This document shows positions 1 through 6,012 of a DNA stretch of 6,734 nt, in pieces. Where the stretch lies: assembly GCA_011046055.1 (NCBI GenBank), contig DSBN01000116.1:1-6734 (forward strand), read 5' to 3'. The notes beneath the pieces were generated by a model. That model made no database searches, had not been told where the DNA came from, and saw nothing but the letters and a program-made list of their open reading frames with translations. Numbering within the stretch: the stretch's first letter is position 1; every line of letters begins with the position of its first letter. This DNA comes from Sediminispirochaeta sp. (GTDB taxonomy: Bacteria; Spirochaetota; Spirochaetia; DSM-16054; Sediminispirochaetaceae). The position numbers were made by a program, and so were the translations under genes.

Positions 1-25
1 ATCCGCCGCCGAACAGGAATGGCAT
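1..25 (-). CDS. Possible 5' end of a leftward gene, cut by the window edge
   Basis: On the minus strand an ATG at 25-23 is preceded by AGGAAGAG, with AGGA at 37-34 and an 8-base spacer, which is a good Shine-Dalgarno arrangement. Eight codons can be read before the edge, giving MPFLFGGG. If real, this gene is divergent from the tRNA gene and its upstream region shares the AT-rich 40-105 stretch. The product cannot be identified from eight residues, and a chance ATG near a purine run is possible. Confidence 0.3.
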
Positions 26-57
26 CTATCTCTTCCTGCAATTTTTTGTTTCGCCAC

Positions 58-86
58 TTGCGATTTTTTGCGAGCCGTGCTATAAA
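58..86 (+). promoter_or_regulatory. Sigma-70-type promoter of the tRNA-Val gene
   Basis: The -35 candidate TTGCGA (58-63) and the -10 candidate TATAAA (81-86) are separated by exactly 17 bases. Transcription would start near 93, about a dozen bases ahead of the mature tRNA 5' end at 106. TTGCGA occurs a second time at 68-73, but only the first copy has correct spacing. The position just upstream of a tRNA supports the call. Confidence 0.65.
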
Positions 87-105
87 AATACAGCACGATG
101 ATTAC

Positions 106-177
106 GGGCGATTAACTCAGTGGGAGAGTGCTACCTTCACACGGTAGAAGTCACTGGTTCAAATCCAGTATCGCCCA
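106..177 (+). tRNA. tRNA-Val, anticodon CAC
   Basis: A complete cloverleaf can be folded. The acceptor stem is GGGCGAT (106-112) with ATCGCCC (170-176) and discriminator A177. The D arm is ACTC/GAGT (115-118/126-129). The anticodon stem is CTACC/GGTAG (131-135/143-147) around loop TTCACAC, which places anticodon CAC at 138-140 and decodes GUG valine. The variable loop is 148-152, and the T arm is ACTGG/CCAGT (153-157/165-169) with loop TTCAAAT. All stems pair fully. The 3' CCA is not encoded (next bases ATA), so it must be added by a nucleotidyltransferase. The gene appears to be transcribed alone, from the promoter at 58-86 to the terminator at 206-250. tRNA genes are common insertion points, and a toxin-antitoxin module lies just beyond. 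Confidence 0.97.
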
Positions 178-205
178 ATACTTAATTGTTTACTTACAAA
201 GAATT

Positions 206-250
206 AACGCCATTCCCTAAGGAAGGTATTATGGCGTTTTTTTTATTTTT
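206..250 (+). terminator. Rho-independent terminator of the tRNA-Val transcript
   Basis: AACGCCAT (206-213) pairs perfectly with ATGGCGTT (231-238). The loop between them can form a small internal pairing (TTCC/GGAA). The 3' arm runs directly into eight T residues (237-244) and, after one A, five more. The strand-specific T tract shows that it acts on plus-strand transcripts. It starts about 28 bases after the tRNA. Confidence 0.9.
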
Positions 251-369
251 GGGATATTGTACCGGATTGAACCACTGTTCTTTTTAAGACATCCTTTACA
301 GTTGTCTAAGCACATCCTTTTCACTTTTATACCTTTTTTCTGGTCATCCTCTTTTCCTTCGTTGCAGAC

Positions 370-795
370 TCAGTTCTTGCCAAAAGGAGCGGTAAACCCA
401 AGGGCGTACGCACAGCGGTTCAAACCAGTTTCGTAACTAAAAATGAGCACCGTCTGCTCCGGACTTGTATCCGTATACACGAGGGCGGATGCTATATGTA
501 AGGCGTCAAGTGTTTTTACGTGCACGGGAAAAGCTCCCATAGCACGCTTCTTTACTGCGGAGGAGAGGGCGAGAAGAGAAATTCCAGATAAGATTTCATT
601 CAATCTCGTGTTCGCCTTTACAAAGCCCTCGTCGTCAATTTCTCCGTCGATGCGATATCGATGGATTACCCGCCTCGATTCGATTTCAAGTAATTCACTC
701 GATATTATGCGCTCGCAAGCCAAAAGGTGCTTGATAGAGGAGTCGCCGAGTAATATATGGCGAAGGAGTACCGAGGTATCCACGTAAGCTACCAT
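370..795 (-). CDS. vapC: PIN-domain ribonuclease toxin, VapC type
   Basis: This 141-residue protein has the length and layout of a VapC toxin, a Mg-dependent endoribonuclease that cleaves RNA when not held by its antitoxin. Visible PIN features are an N-terminal strand with the first acidic residue (YVDTS, D6), the second acidic position in SSELLEIESRR (probably E39), and the third in TLDALHIASAL (D97). A fourth lies near FSYETGL, where the usual Asp appears replaced by Glu (E122). The final segment, CAYALGF, fits the typical last helix. The ATG at 795 overlaps the 3' end of the antitoxin gene by 7 bases, so translation is probably coupled. A GAGGAG lies 11 bases upstream inside the antitoxin gene. 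Family membership is well supported, but the RNA target cannot be inferred. Confidence 0.87.
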   Translation of the reverse strand: MVAYVDTSVLLRHILLGDSSIKHLLACERIISSELLEIESRRVIHRYRIDGEIDDEGFVKANTRLNEILSGISLLALSSAVKKRAMGAFPVHVKTLDALHIASALVYTDTSPEQTVLIFSYETGLNRCAYALGFTAPFGKN

Positions 796-995
796 CTGTC
801 CGCCCGCTCCTCTTCCAGTTTATCCATGGGATCAACGGTGGTGAGGGGATCGAGTGCTTTGTACGAATAGGGCAGCTGCGCTTCTCGTACAAAGAGAGGT
901 TCCTCCTCGTAGGGACTGAGTATTGCAACAGGATGTCTATGATCGAGCACGATAATACGGGAGCCCTTCCTTACCTCTTTTAGCTCCGCGCTCAA
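789..995 (-). CDS. Phd/YefM-like antitoxin paired with the PIN toxin
   Basis: This small acidic-tailed protein precedes and overlaps the PIN toxin gene, as expected for an antitoxin that binds the toxin with its C-terminal part and represses the operon with its N-terminal part. The stretch RIIVLDHRHPVAILSPYE matches the central Phd/YefM pattern (hydrophobic strand, basic turn, PVAxLxP). The rest is a charged, probably flexible toxin-binding tail. The listed start is a TTG (995-993) with AAGG five bases upstream, giving 68 residues. However, family-like sequence continues upstream in frame (VNYVKAHLSAEL spans the TTG) as far as a TAA at 1028-1026, with no ATG, GTG or TTG in between. The true start is therefore uncertain: a TTG-started short form, an unusual start such as ACG (1022-1020), or a damaged start codon. 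Confidence 0.78.
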   Translation of the reverse strand: MSAELKEVRKGSRIIVLDHRHPVAILSPYEEEPLFVREAQLPYSYKALDPLTTVDPMDKLEEERADRW

Positions 996-1024
996 ATGAG
1001 CCTTAACATAATTTACACACGTAT

Positions 1025-1030
1025 TTTATA
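1025..1030 (-). promoter_or_regulatory. Possible -10 element of the toxin-antitoxin operon
   Basis: On the minus strand, TATAAA lies 30 bases upstream of the antitoxin TTG start and would place the transcript start near 1018. No good -35 hexamer is found at 16-18 bases, so this is a weak call. If correct, the transcript would begin downstream of the ACG candidate start and would favour the TTG start. Confidence 0.3.
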
Positions 1031-1136
1031 GCCAACCGTCAATTCGCTTTAGGACATCCATTTTCGGTGTAGGCCGCTGTTTTTTTCTGACTAATGTAAT
1101 ACAGTAGGTCATGAAACTACACTGAGGAGCTAAATT

Positions 1137-2213
1137 GTGGACGGTAGAAGCCCGGAGACGGTAGACGACATGGTCAAACTCTCTTTTTTTGCTGAGATTG
1201 GAAAATCTATCACCGCCGCCTACAGTGTGCGGGAGACCCTGGACGTGGTAATGCAGCAGATCGGCAAGATTTTCGCCCCCACCTACTGGTCTCTCCTGCT
1301 GCGCAACGGCAAGACAGGAGAGCTGAGCTTCGCCGTGGTGGTAGGCAGCGGAGTGGAGGAACTGAAGGGAAAAACCCTGCCCCGAGGCAAGGGGATCGCC
1401 GGTTGGATCGCCGAGAACGGCCAATCCCTGATCGTAGAGGATGTGCAGCGGGATAAGCGCTTCAACCCGGAGATAGACCAGCAGCTCAACTTCAGCACCA
1501 AATCTATCATCGGGGTTCCGCTGAAAAGCGGGGGTAAAGTCTTCGGAGTGATCGAGCTGATCAACAAGATCGACGGTTCTCAGTTCACCCCCTTCGAGCT
1601 CTCGCTGCTGCAAACGGTGGCCGACTACGCGGCCATCGCCATCGAAAAGGGTTACTATCTGAAGGCGCTCAAACGTATCGCTTCGGTGGACGCCCTCACC
1701 GGGCTTTACAACCGCCGCAGTTTCTACCGTTTTTTTCAAAAAGAGATATCCCGCGCCAAAAGGACCGGAGAATCTTTCTCCTTGGTTATGATCGACATAG
1801 ATCGCTTCAAACAAATCAACGACACCTGGGGTCACTCGGCCGGAGACAGGGTACTTACCTCCATGGCCAAACTCCTGAACGTCACTACACGGACCAGCGA
1901 TGTGGTCTGCCGGTTCGGCGGAGACGAGTTTCTGATTCTGCTGCCCAACGCCGCGAGGAAGGATGCGCAGATCTTGAAAAACAGAATCGAAAAAGGGCTT
2001 GCCGAACTCAATGCAAAGAAAAAAGGTCCGGAGATAAGTGTAAGCTTCGGCATCCACAGCTCCGCCGAGGATTCCATGGAAAAGGCTATTGAGTTCGTGG
2101 ACAAGAAGATGTATCGGGACAAAACAAAAAAACAGTATCCCAACGGTCTTTTCACCGAAGAGAAGGATATTACCGATATGGTCGAACACACCGACCGCTT
2201 ACTGAACGACTGA
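1137..2213 (+). CDS. GAF-GGDEF diguanylate cyclase
   Basis: This 358-residue cytoplasmic protein should make c-di-GMP from two GTP. An N-terminal GAF sensor domain (about 15-170) contains GKGIAGWIAENG (84-95), SIIGVPL and the closing VIELINK stretch. It is followed by a short linker and a GGDEF domain (about 183-335). Catalytic-domain motifs are complete: DALTGLYNRR (185-194), DIDRFKQINDTWGHSAGD (220-237), the GGDEF signature itself (261-265), SFGI (303-306) and DKKMYRDK (322-329). An RxxD inhibitory site (R252, D255) sits five residues before GGDEF, so product inhibition is likely. No signal peptide or membrane segment is seen. The start is GTG at 1137, supported by GAGGAG (1124-1129) seven bases upstream. 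The GAF ligand is unknown. The gene is divergent from the toxin-antitoxin module, and no terminator was found directly after it, so read-through into the permease leader is possible. Confidence 0.95.
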   Translation: MDGRSPETVDDMVKLSFFAEIGKSITAAYSVRETLDVVMQQIGKIFAPTYWSLLLRNGKTGELSFAVVVGSGVEELKGKTLPRGKGIAGWIAENGQSLIVEDVQRDKRFNPEIDQQLNFSTKSIIGVPLKSGGKVFGVIELINKIDGSQFTPFELSLLQTVADYAAIAIEKGYYLKALKRIASVDALTGLYNRRSFYRFFQKEISRAKRTGESFSLVMIDIDRFKQINDTWGHSAGDRVLTSMAKLLNVTTRTSDVVCRFGGDEFLILLPNAARKDAQILKNRIEKGLAELNAKKKGPEISVSFGIHSSAEDSMEKAIEFVDKKMYRDKTKKQYPNGLFTEEKDITDMVEHTDRLLND

Positions 2214-2270
2214 AATGTTCCGCTTTGAGACCTATCTCGGGCTGAATTGCTGATCGGTGATACAGCTCCC

Positions 2271-2299
2271 TTGACCTTCACGGAGAATCTATGAATAAT
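2271..2299 (+). promoter_or_regulatory. uraA: Candidate promoter for the uracil permease leader
   Basis: TTGACC (2271-2276) is a good -35 hexamer. With a 17-base spacer it is followed by AATAAT (2294-2299), a weak -10, within the AT-rich stretch 2290-2300. The start would be near 2306. This conflicts with the leader reading frame whose ATG is at 2291, because that ATG would lie upstream of the transcript start. Both cannot be used in the same RNA unless transcription also enters from further upstream. Confidence 0.35.
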
Positions 2300-2434
2300 A
2301 GCGCCAATTGGAAGGACGAGGTTTTTATGCGGTGGAACACCAAAAACATATTGTGTGTGCAACCAAGCACGAAATTGCTTCCGTGCGGGGATTTTTCCCG
2401 TACGGGAGCTTTTTTTTTATCTATTTATTTATAA
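2291..2434 (+). CDS. Putative 47-codon leader peptide running through the uraA attenuator
   Basis: ATG 2291 is preceded by GGAG (2282-2285) with a five-base spacer. The frame stays open for 47 codons and ends at TAA 2432-2434, which overlaps the AAGGAG ribosome site of the permease. The peptide begins MNNSANWKDE and ends RTGAFFLSIYL. Its last third is encoded by the terminator hairpin (2377-2409) and the T tract. In the enterobacterial pyrBI operon a 44-codon leader frame crosses the attenuator in the same way, and a ribosome following closely behind a paused polymerase prevents terminator folding when UTP is low. Here the same role would be regulatory, with no function for the peptide itself. 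A frame of this length by chance is roughly a one-in-ten event, and a nearby promoter candidate would exclude it, so this remains a hypothesis. Confidence 0.4.
   Translation: MNNSANWKDEVFMRWNTKNILCVQPSTKLLPCGDFSRTGAFFLSIYL
2321..2347 (+). promoter_or_regulatory. Leader hairpin upstream of the attenuator
   Basis: GTTTTT (2321-2326) pairs with AAAAAC (2342-2347), and inside it GGTG (2331-2334) pairs with CACC (2338-2341) around a GAA loop. A four-base bulge (ATGC, 2327-2330) separates the two stems. It could be a pause hairpin or part of a ligand-binding fold. I could not match it to a named riboswitch class. Confidence 0.45.
2377..2418 (+). terminator. Intrinsic terminator/attenuator just upstream of uraA
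   Basis: GCTTCCGTGCGGG (2377-2389) pairs along 13 positions, with two G-T wobbles, with CCCGTACGGGAGC (2397-2409). The loop is GATTTTT and the arm runs into nine T residues (2410-2418). It lies only 27 bases before the permease ATG, between any leader promoter and the gene, so it must be conditional for the permease to be made. It could also limit read-through from the cyclase gene. The 5' arm is partly complementary to upstream bases: GCACG (2367-2371) can pair with CGTGC (2382-2386). GCAC (2367-2370) can instead pair with GTGC (2357-2360). These alternatives would give antiterminator and anti-antiterminator states. Confidence 0.9.
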
Positions 2435-2445
2435 GGAGTTAATCG

Positions 2446-3735
2446 ATGGAACAAGATTTTATCGGGGTTGATCAGAGACCGGAATTGAAACGATTGCTTC
2501 CCCTGAGTTTTCAGCATGTCTTCGCCATGTTCAGCGCCACGGTATTGGTCCCGCTTTTAACCGGACTCTCCCCTTCAATGGCCCTCTTCGCCTCGGGAGT
2601 GGGAACCTTGACCTACATTCTGATCACCAAAGCTATGGTTCCGGTCTACTTGGGCTCGTCCTTCGCTTTCATCCCTCCCATTATCGCCGTCTCGGCGGCC
2701 TATGGCGTGGAGTACGCGCTGGGCGCCGGTTTCGTCACCGGTCTGTTTTACATCCTGGTGAGTCTGGTGGTGCGAAGTTTTGGTCTCACCTGGCTCGATA
2801 GGGTTCTACCGCCGGTGGTCATCGGTTCGGTAATCATGGTCATTGGATTGAAATTAGCCCCCGTGGCCATGAACATGGTGATGTACGAAGGAGCCGATCC
2901 CGGCGGAACCTACAACATCCACTATGTATTCATCGCGGCGGTCACCCTCAGCATCGCGGTGATATCTTCGATAGTGCTCAAGGGCTTTTTCAACGTGATC
3001 CCGGTCTTGGTGGGAATCATCGGTGGCTATATTTTCACCCTCATCTATCAATCTATTATCCCCTCGATAGAGCTGATCAGTTTCATCGACTTGAATCAAA
3101 GCAGATGGTTCGGACTTCCCGAGTTCACCCTGCCCAAATTCTCCATCGTCCCGATTGTCAGTTTCCTCCTGGTCTCTCTGGCAACTATCGCCGAACACAT
3201 CGGCGACACCTTGGTGGTCGGAAAAGTGGTGGGCCGGGACTTCTATAAAAACCCCGGCCTCCACCGGACTCTGATGGGAGACGGCGCGGCCACCGCCCTA
3301 GCCTCGCTGTTTGGCGGGCCGCCCAACACGACCTACGGTGAGAACATCGGCGTCCTGGCCATCTCCAAGGTCTACTCGGTCTGGGTCATCGGAGGCGCGG
3401 CGGTGATCGCCCTGCTGATGTCCTTTGTCCAGAAGTTCGGAGCCTTGATCCAGACGATCCCCGCTCCGGTGATCGGCGGCATCACAATGATGCTCTTCGG
3501 TATTATCGCCAGCGCCGGGATCAGGACCGTAGTCGAAAGCGGGGTCGATTACAGCTGCAAAAGAAACCTCACCATCAGTTCGGTCATTTTGGTCATCGGT
3601 CTAGGCGGCGGCAAGATATTTTTTCCCATCAGTGAGACGCTGGTCTTTGATATCTCCGGTGTCGCTCTGGCCACCTTTGTCGGTATACTACTCAACTTGG
3701 TACTCCCGGCTTCCTTGAATCAAAATAATAGTTGA
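2446..3735 (+). CDS. uraA: Uracil permease, nucleobase:cation symporter-2 family (UraA/PyrP)
   Basis: This 429-residue inner-membrane protein should import uracil together with protons for pyrimidine salvage. It is hydrophobic throughout and of the right length for the 14-segment (7+7) UraA fold. Family motifs are QHVFAMFSATVLVP (23-36), the GSSFAFIPP half-helix (70-78), AEHIGD (249-254), GGPPNTTYGENIGV (290-303) and IPAPVIGG (338-345). By comparison with E. coli UraA, E250 and E299 match the uracil/proton residues E241 and E290. D254 replaces H245, as in PyrP-type proteins of Gram-positive bacteria. The TTYGEN motif and the flanking VLAISKVYSVWVIGGAA favour uracil over xanthine, though substrate is not proven. 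The ATG is supported by AAGGAG (2433-2438) seven bases upstream. Expression is probably controlled by the attenuator in its leader. The DUF4954 gene follows after 57 bases with no terminator seen. Confidence 0.93.
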   Translation: MEQDFIGVDQRPELKRLLPLSFQHVFAMFSATVLVPLLTGLSPSMALFASGVGTLTYILITKAMVPVYLGSSFAFIPPIIAVSAAYGVEYALGAGFVTGLFYILVSLVVRSFGLTWLDRVLPPVVIGSVIMVIGLKLAPVAMNMVMYEGADPGGTYNIHYVFIAAVTLSIAVISSIVLKGFFNVIPVLVGIIGGYIFTLIYQSIIPSIELISFIDLNQSRWFGLPEFTLPKFSIVPIVSFLLVSLATIAEHIGDTLVVGKVVGRDFYKNPGLHRTLMGDGAATALASLFGGPPNTTYGENIGVLAISKVYSVWVIGGAAVIALLMSFVQKFGALIQTIPAPVIGGITMMLFGIIASAGIRTVVESGVDYSCKRNLTISSVILVIGLGGGKIFFPISETLVFDISGVALATFVGILLNLVLPASLNQNNS

Positions 3736-3792
3736 AGTACCGTCGATAATATGAGATTTTAAGAGAAAAGCTTTCGATAGTGGAGAGGATGT

Positions 3793-6012
3793 ATGGAAAA
3801 CGTGAAAATAATATTCCACGACAATATCGGTGAAAATTTTCTCCCCCCCGAATTCATACCGGAGGGAGAAGACGAGTACTATCTTCGAAACCGGCAGAAC
3901 CGGCAGAGTTCAACCGCCCGGTGGCGACAGCTCAGCTCCAGGGAGATCGAAATCCTGGTCTCCGCAGGTAACAGCGCCGAAGACTGGAGCCGTGTTCTGG
4001 TAAAGGACGAGTTCGACCCCAACTTGATCAGGCACAGCAGTTTCTACGGCCTGGTTCGAATCGGTCGGTTGCGCAAGGCGGTGCTCCGGCACCACGATCT
4101 ATCTCTGCCGACGGGCATCGTCGGTTCGATGATCGTCTCCAGCGATATAGGCGACGACTGCTCAATTCACAACGTCCACTACCTCTCCCACTACATCGTC
4201 GAAGAACGCTGTATCATATCCAACGTGGATGAGATGAGTACCACCAACCACGCCAAATTCGGCAACGGTATCCTGAAGGAGGGCGAACCGGAGAAGGACC
4301 GTGTTTGGCTCGACATCATGAACGAGACCGGCTCGCGGCAGGTGATGCCCTTCGACGGAATGCTCCCGGCGGACGCTTATCTGTGGGCCAAGTACCGAGA
4401 CGATGAAGCGCTCCAACGAAAGCTCGGCGAGCTGACTCAGAGCCGTTTCGACCATCATCGCGGTTACTACGGCGTCATCGGCAGCCAGAGTGTAATCAAG
4501 ACCTCCCGGATATTAAAGGATGTCAAAGTCGGTCCCCACTGCTACATCAAAGGGGCCAACAAGCTCAAAAACCTCACCATCAACTCCTCCCCCGGAGAGC
4601 CGAGTCAAATCGGCGAAGGGGTGGAGCTGGTCAACGGGATAATAGGCTATGGATGCCACGTGTTTTACGGCTGCAAGGCCGTCAGGTTCATTCTCGGGGA
4701 CAACTCCCACCTCAAGTACGGAGCCCGTCTGATCAACTCTTTTCTGGGCGACAACTCTACGGTCTCCTGCTGCGAAGTACTGAACAACCTCATCTTTCCC
4801 GCCCACGAGCAGCACCATAACAACTCTTTCCTCATCGCCTCGGTGGTGATGGGTCAGAGCAACATGGCCGCCGGTGCAACCGTCGGGTCGAACCACAACA
4901 GTCGGGCCAACGACAACGAGGTCGTCGCCGGTCGGGGCTTTTGGCCTGGACTGGCGAGCAGCATCAAACACTCCAGCCGCTTCGCCTCCTACACCCTGCT
5001 GGCCAAGGGAGCCTACCCGGCGGAGCTCAACATTCCCCTGCCCTTTTCCCTGTTGAACAACAACGAGAGCGCTGGATCTCTGGAGGTGATGCCCGCGTTC
5101 TGGTGGATGCACAATATGTACGCCCTGGTCCGCAACTCCTGGAAGTTCAAGAAAAGGGACATCCGCGATAGAAAACTACAGCACATCGAGTTCGACTACC
5201 TGGCTCCGGACACGGTCGAAGAGATCGTTCAGGCTCGCTCACTTCTAGCCCTGTGGACGGGCAAAGCCGCCCTCCAAGGGGAAGCTTCGATGGAGAAAAA
5301 AGAAGAGGCGGAGATACTGGAAAAAGGCCTGCAGCTCCTGGAGGGAGAGGCTCCCCTGCCGCAAGAAATGGTGATCTTGGGAGAAAACATGGAAAAATCC
5401 CGTCGTCCGGTTCTACTTCTCAAAGTAAAAGAAGCCTACAGCTCCTATGGGCAAATGTTGCGCTATTACGCCGGTAAGAACCTCAGCCGCTACTTGAACG
5501 AAAATCCCGATACCCCTCTGAATCAAGTCAACCGTGAACTGGGAGGACAACGCGCGACGGCTTGGGCGAACCTGGGCGGGCAGTTGATGAAGGAGGAGGA
5601 CCTGGCGATCCTGAGAGAAGAGATCGGCTCAGGGGCCCTGACGAGCTGGACGGAGATCCACCGGCGATACGATGAGCTGTGGGAGAAATACAGTCGCGAC
5701 AAACTGCAGCACGCCTATTCGATTTTTCAGCTCATCTACAAGCAGCAGGAGCTGGATCTAAGCAGTCTGATCCGCCTTCTGAAAGACGCCTCAGAGATCC
5801 AGTCGTTTATCAGCGAACAAGTGTATCGGAGCCGTAAAAAGGACCACGACAACCCCTTCCGCCGTGCCACCTACCGTTCCGATGCGGAGATGCAGGCGGC
5901 CATCGGAACGGTGGAGGACAACAGCTTCGTGCACCTGGTCCGGGAAGAGACCGAGCAATTTCAGAAAACGCTTTCTAAGCTTATCGATACCTACGGGGGC
6001 TCTATACGATAA
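3793..6012 (+). CDS. DUF4954-type protein with left-handed beta-helix repeats
   Basis: This 739-residue protein of unknown function has no signal peptide or membrane segment and is probably cytoplasmic. Two stretches (about 105-150 and 225-375) show the degenerate six-residue periodicity of a left-handed beta-helix, for example IGDDCSIHN, IGYGCHVFYGC and LGDNSHLKYGARLINSFLGDNSTV. That fold is typical of sugar-nucleotide acyltransferases and GlmU-like enzymes. It is followed by a conserved-looking block: AHEQHHNNSFLIAS (337-350), GQSNMAAGATVGSNHNSRAND (354-374), GRGFWPGL and FWWMHNMYALVRNSWK (436-451). From about 470 to the end it is charged and helical, possibly an oligomerisation or partner-binding part. 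I recognise the pattern as DUF4954 from Spirochaetes and Bacteroidetes. The His/Asn-rich 338-374 block could be an active site (inference). The ATG has GGAG (3782-3785) seven bases upstream. No terminator separates it from uraA. Its 3' end overlaps the opposing nitroreductase gene by 11 bases. Confidence 0.85.
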   Translation: MENVKIIFHDNIGENFLPPEFIPEGEDEYYLRNRQNRQSSTARWRQLSSREIEILVSAGNSAEDWSRVLVKDEFDPNLIRHSSFYGLVRIGRLRKAVLRHHDLSLPTGIVGSMIVSSDIGDDCSIHNVHYLSHYIVEERCIISNVDEMSTTNHAKFGNGILKEGEPEKDRVWLDIMNETGSRQVMPFDGMLPADAYLWAKYRDDEALQRKLGELTQSRFDHHRGYYGVIGSQSVIKTSRILKDVKVGPHCYIKGANKLKNLTINSSPGEPSQIGEGVELVNGIIGYGCHVFYGCKAVRFILGDNSHLKYGARLINSFLGDNSTVSCCEVLNNLIFPAHEQHHNNSFLIASVVMGQSNMAAGATVGSNHNSRANDNEVVAGRGFWPGLASSIKHSSRFASYTLLAKGAYPAELNIPLPFSLLNNNESAGSLEVMPAFWWMHNMYALVRNSWKFKKRDIRDRKLQHIEFDYLAPDTVEEIVQARSLLALWTGKAALQGEASMEKKEEAEILEKGLQLLEGEAPLPQEMVILGENMEKSRRPVLLLKVKEAYSSYGQMLRYYAGKNLSRYLNENPDTPLNQVNRELGGQRATAWANLGGQLMKEEDLAILREEIGSGALTSWTEIHRRYDELWEKYSRDKLQHAYSIFQLIYKQQELDLSSLIRLLKDASEIQSFISEQVYRSRKKDHDNPFRRATYRSDAEMQAAIGTVEDNSFVHLVREETEQFQKTLSKLIDTYGGSIR

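Noticed and set aside
289..346. Short repeats of ACATCCTTT and variants
   Set aside because: There are two 9-base copies and one loose variant in AT-rich DNA, with irregular spacing. This is likely chance, not a repeat array or CRISPR. I see no gene in 251-369.
443..787. Plus-strand frame opposite the PIN toxin
   Set aside because: It is antisense to a gene with clear PIN motifs and its translation resembles no family.
1026..2189. Long minus-strand open frame opposite the diguanylate cyclase
   Set aside because: It is a shadow of the well-supported GAF-GGDEF gene and has no recognisable domain.
2239..2270. Hairpin GGGCTG/CAG..CCC after the cyclase gene, considered as its terminator
   Set aside because: The stem is short and bulged and is followed by TTGACC, not a T tract.
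2214..2445. c-di-GMP riboswitch, suggested by the neighbouring cyclase
   Set aside because: The conserved GEMM core sequences are not present in the leader.
3743..3779. Two TCGATA copies and a GATAAT -10-like hexamer between uraA and the DUF4954 gene
   Set aside because: No -35 hexamer stands at proper spacing, and a 6-base repeat is expected by chance.
4513..5112. 199-residue minus-strand frame inside the DUF4954 gene
   Set aside because: It is a GC-rich antisense shadow, Val/Gly/His-biased, with no family features. The plus strand encodes the clear beta-helix.
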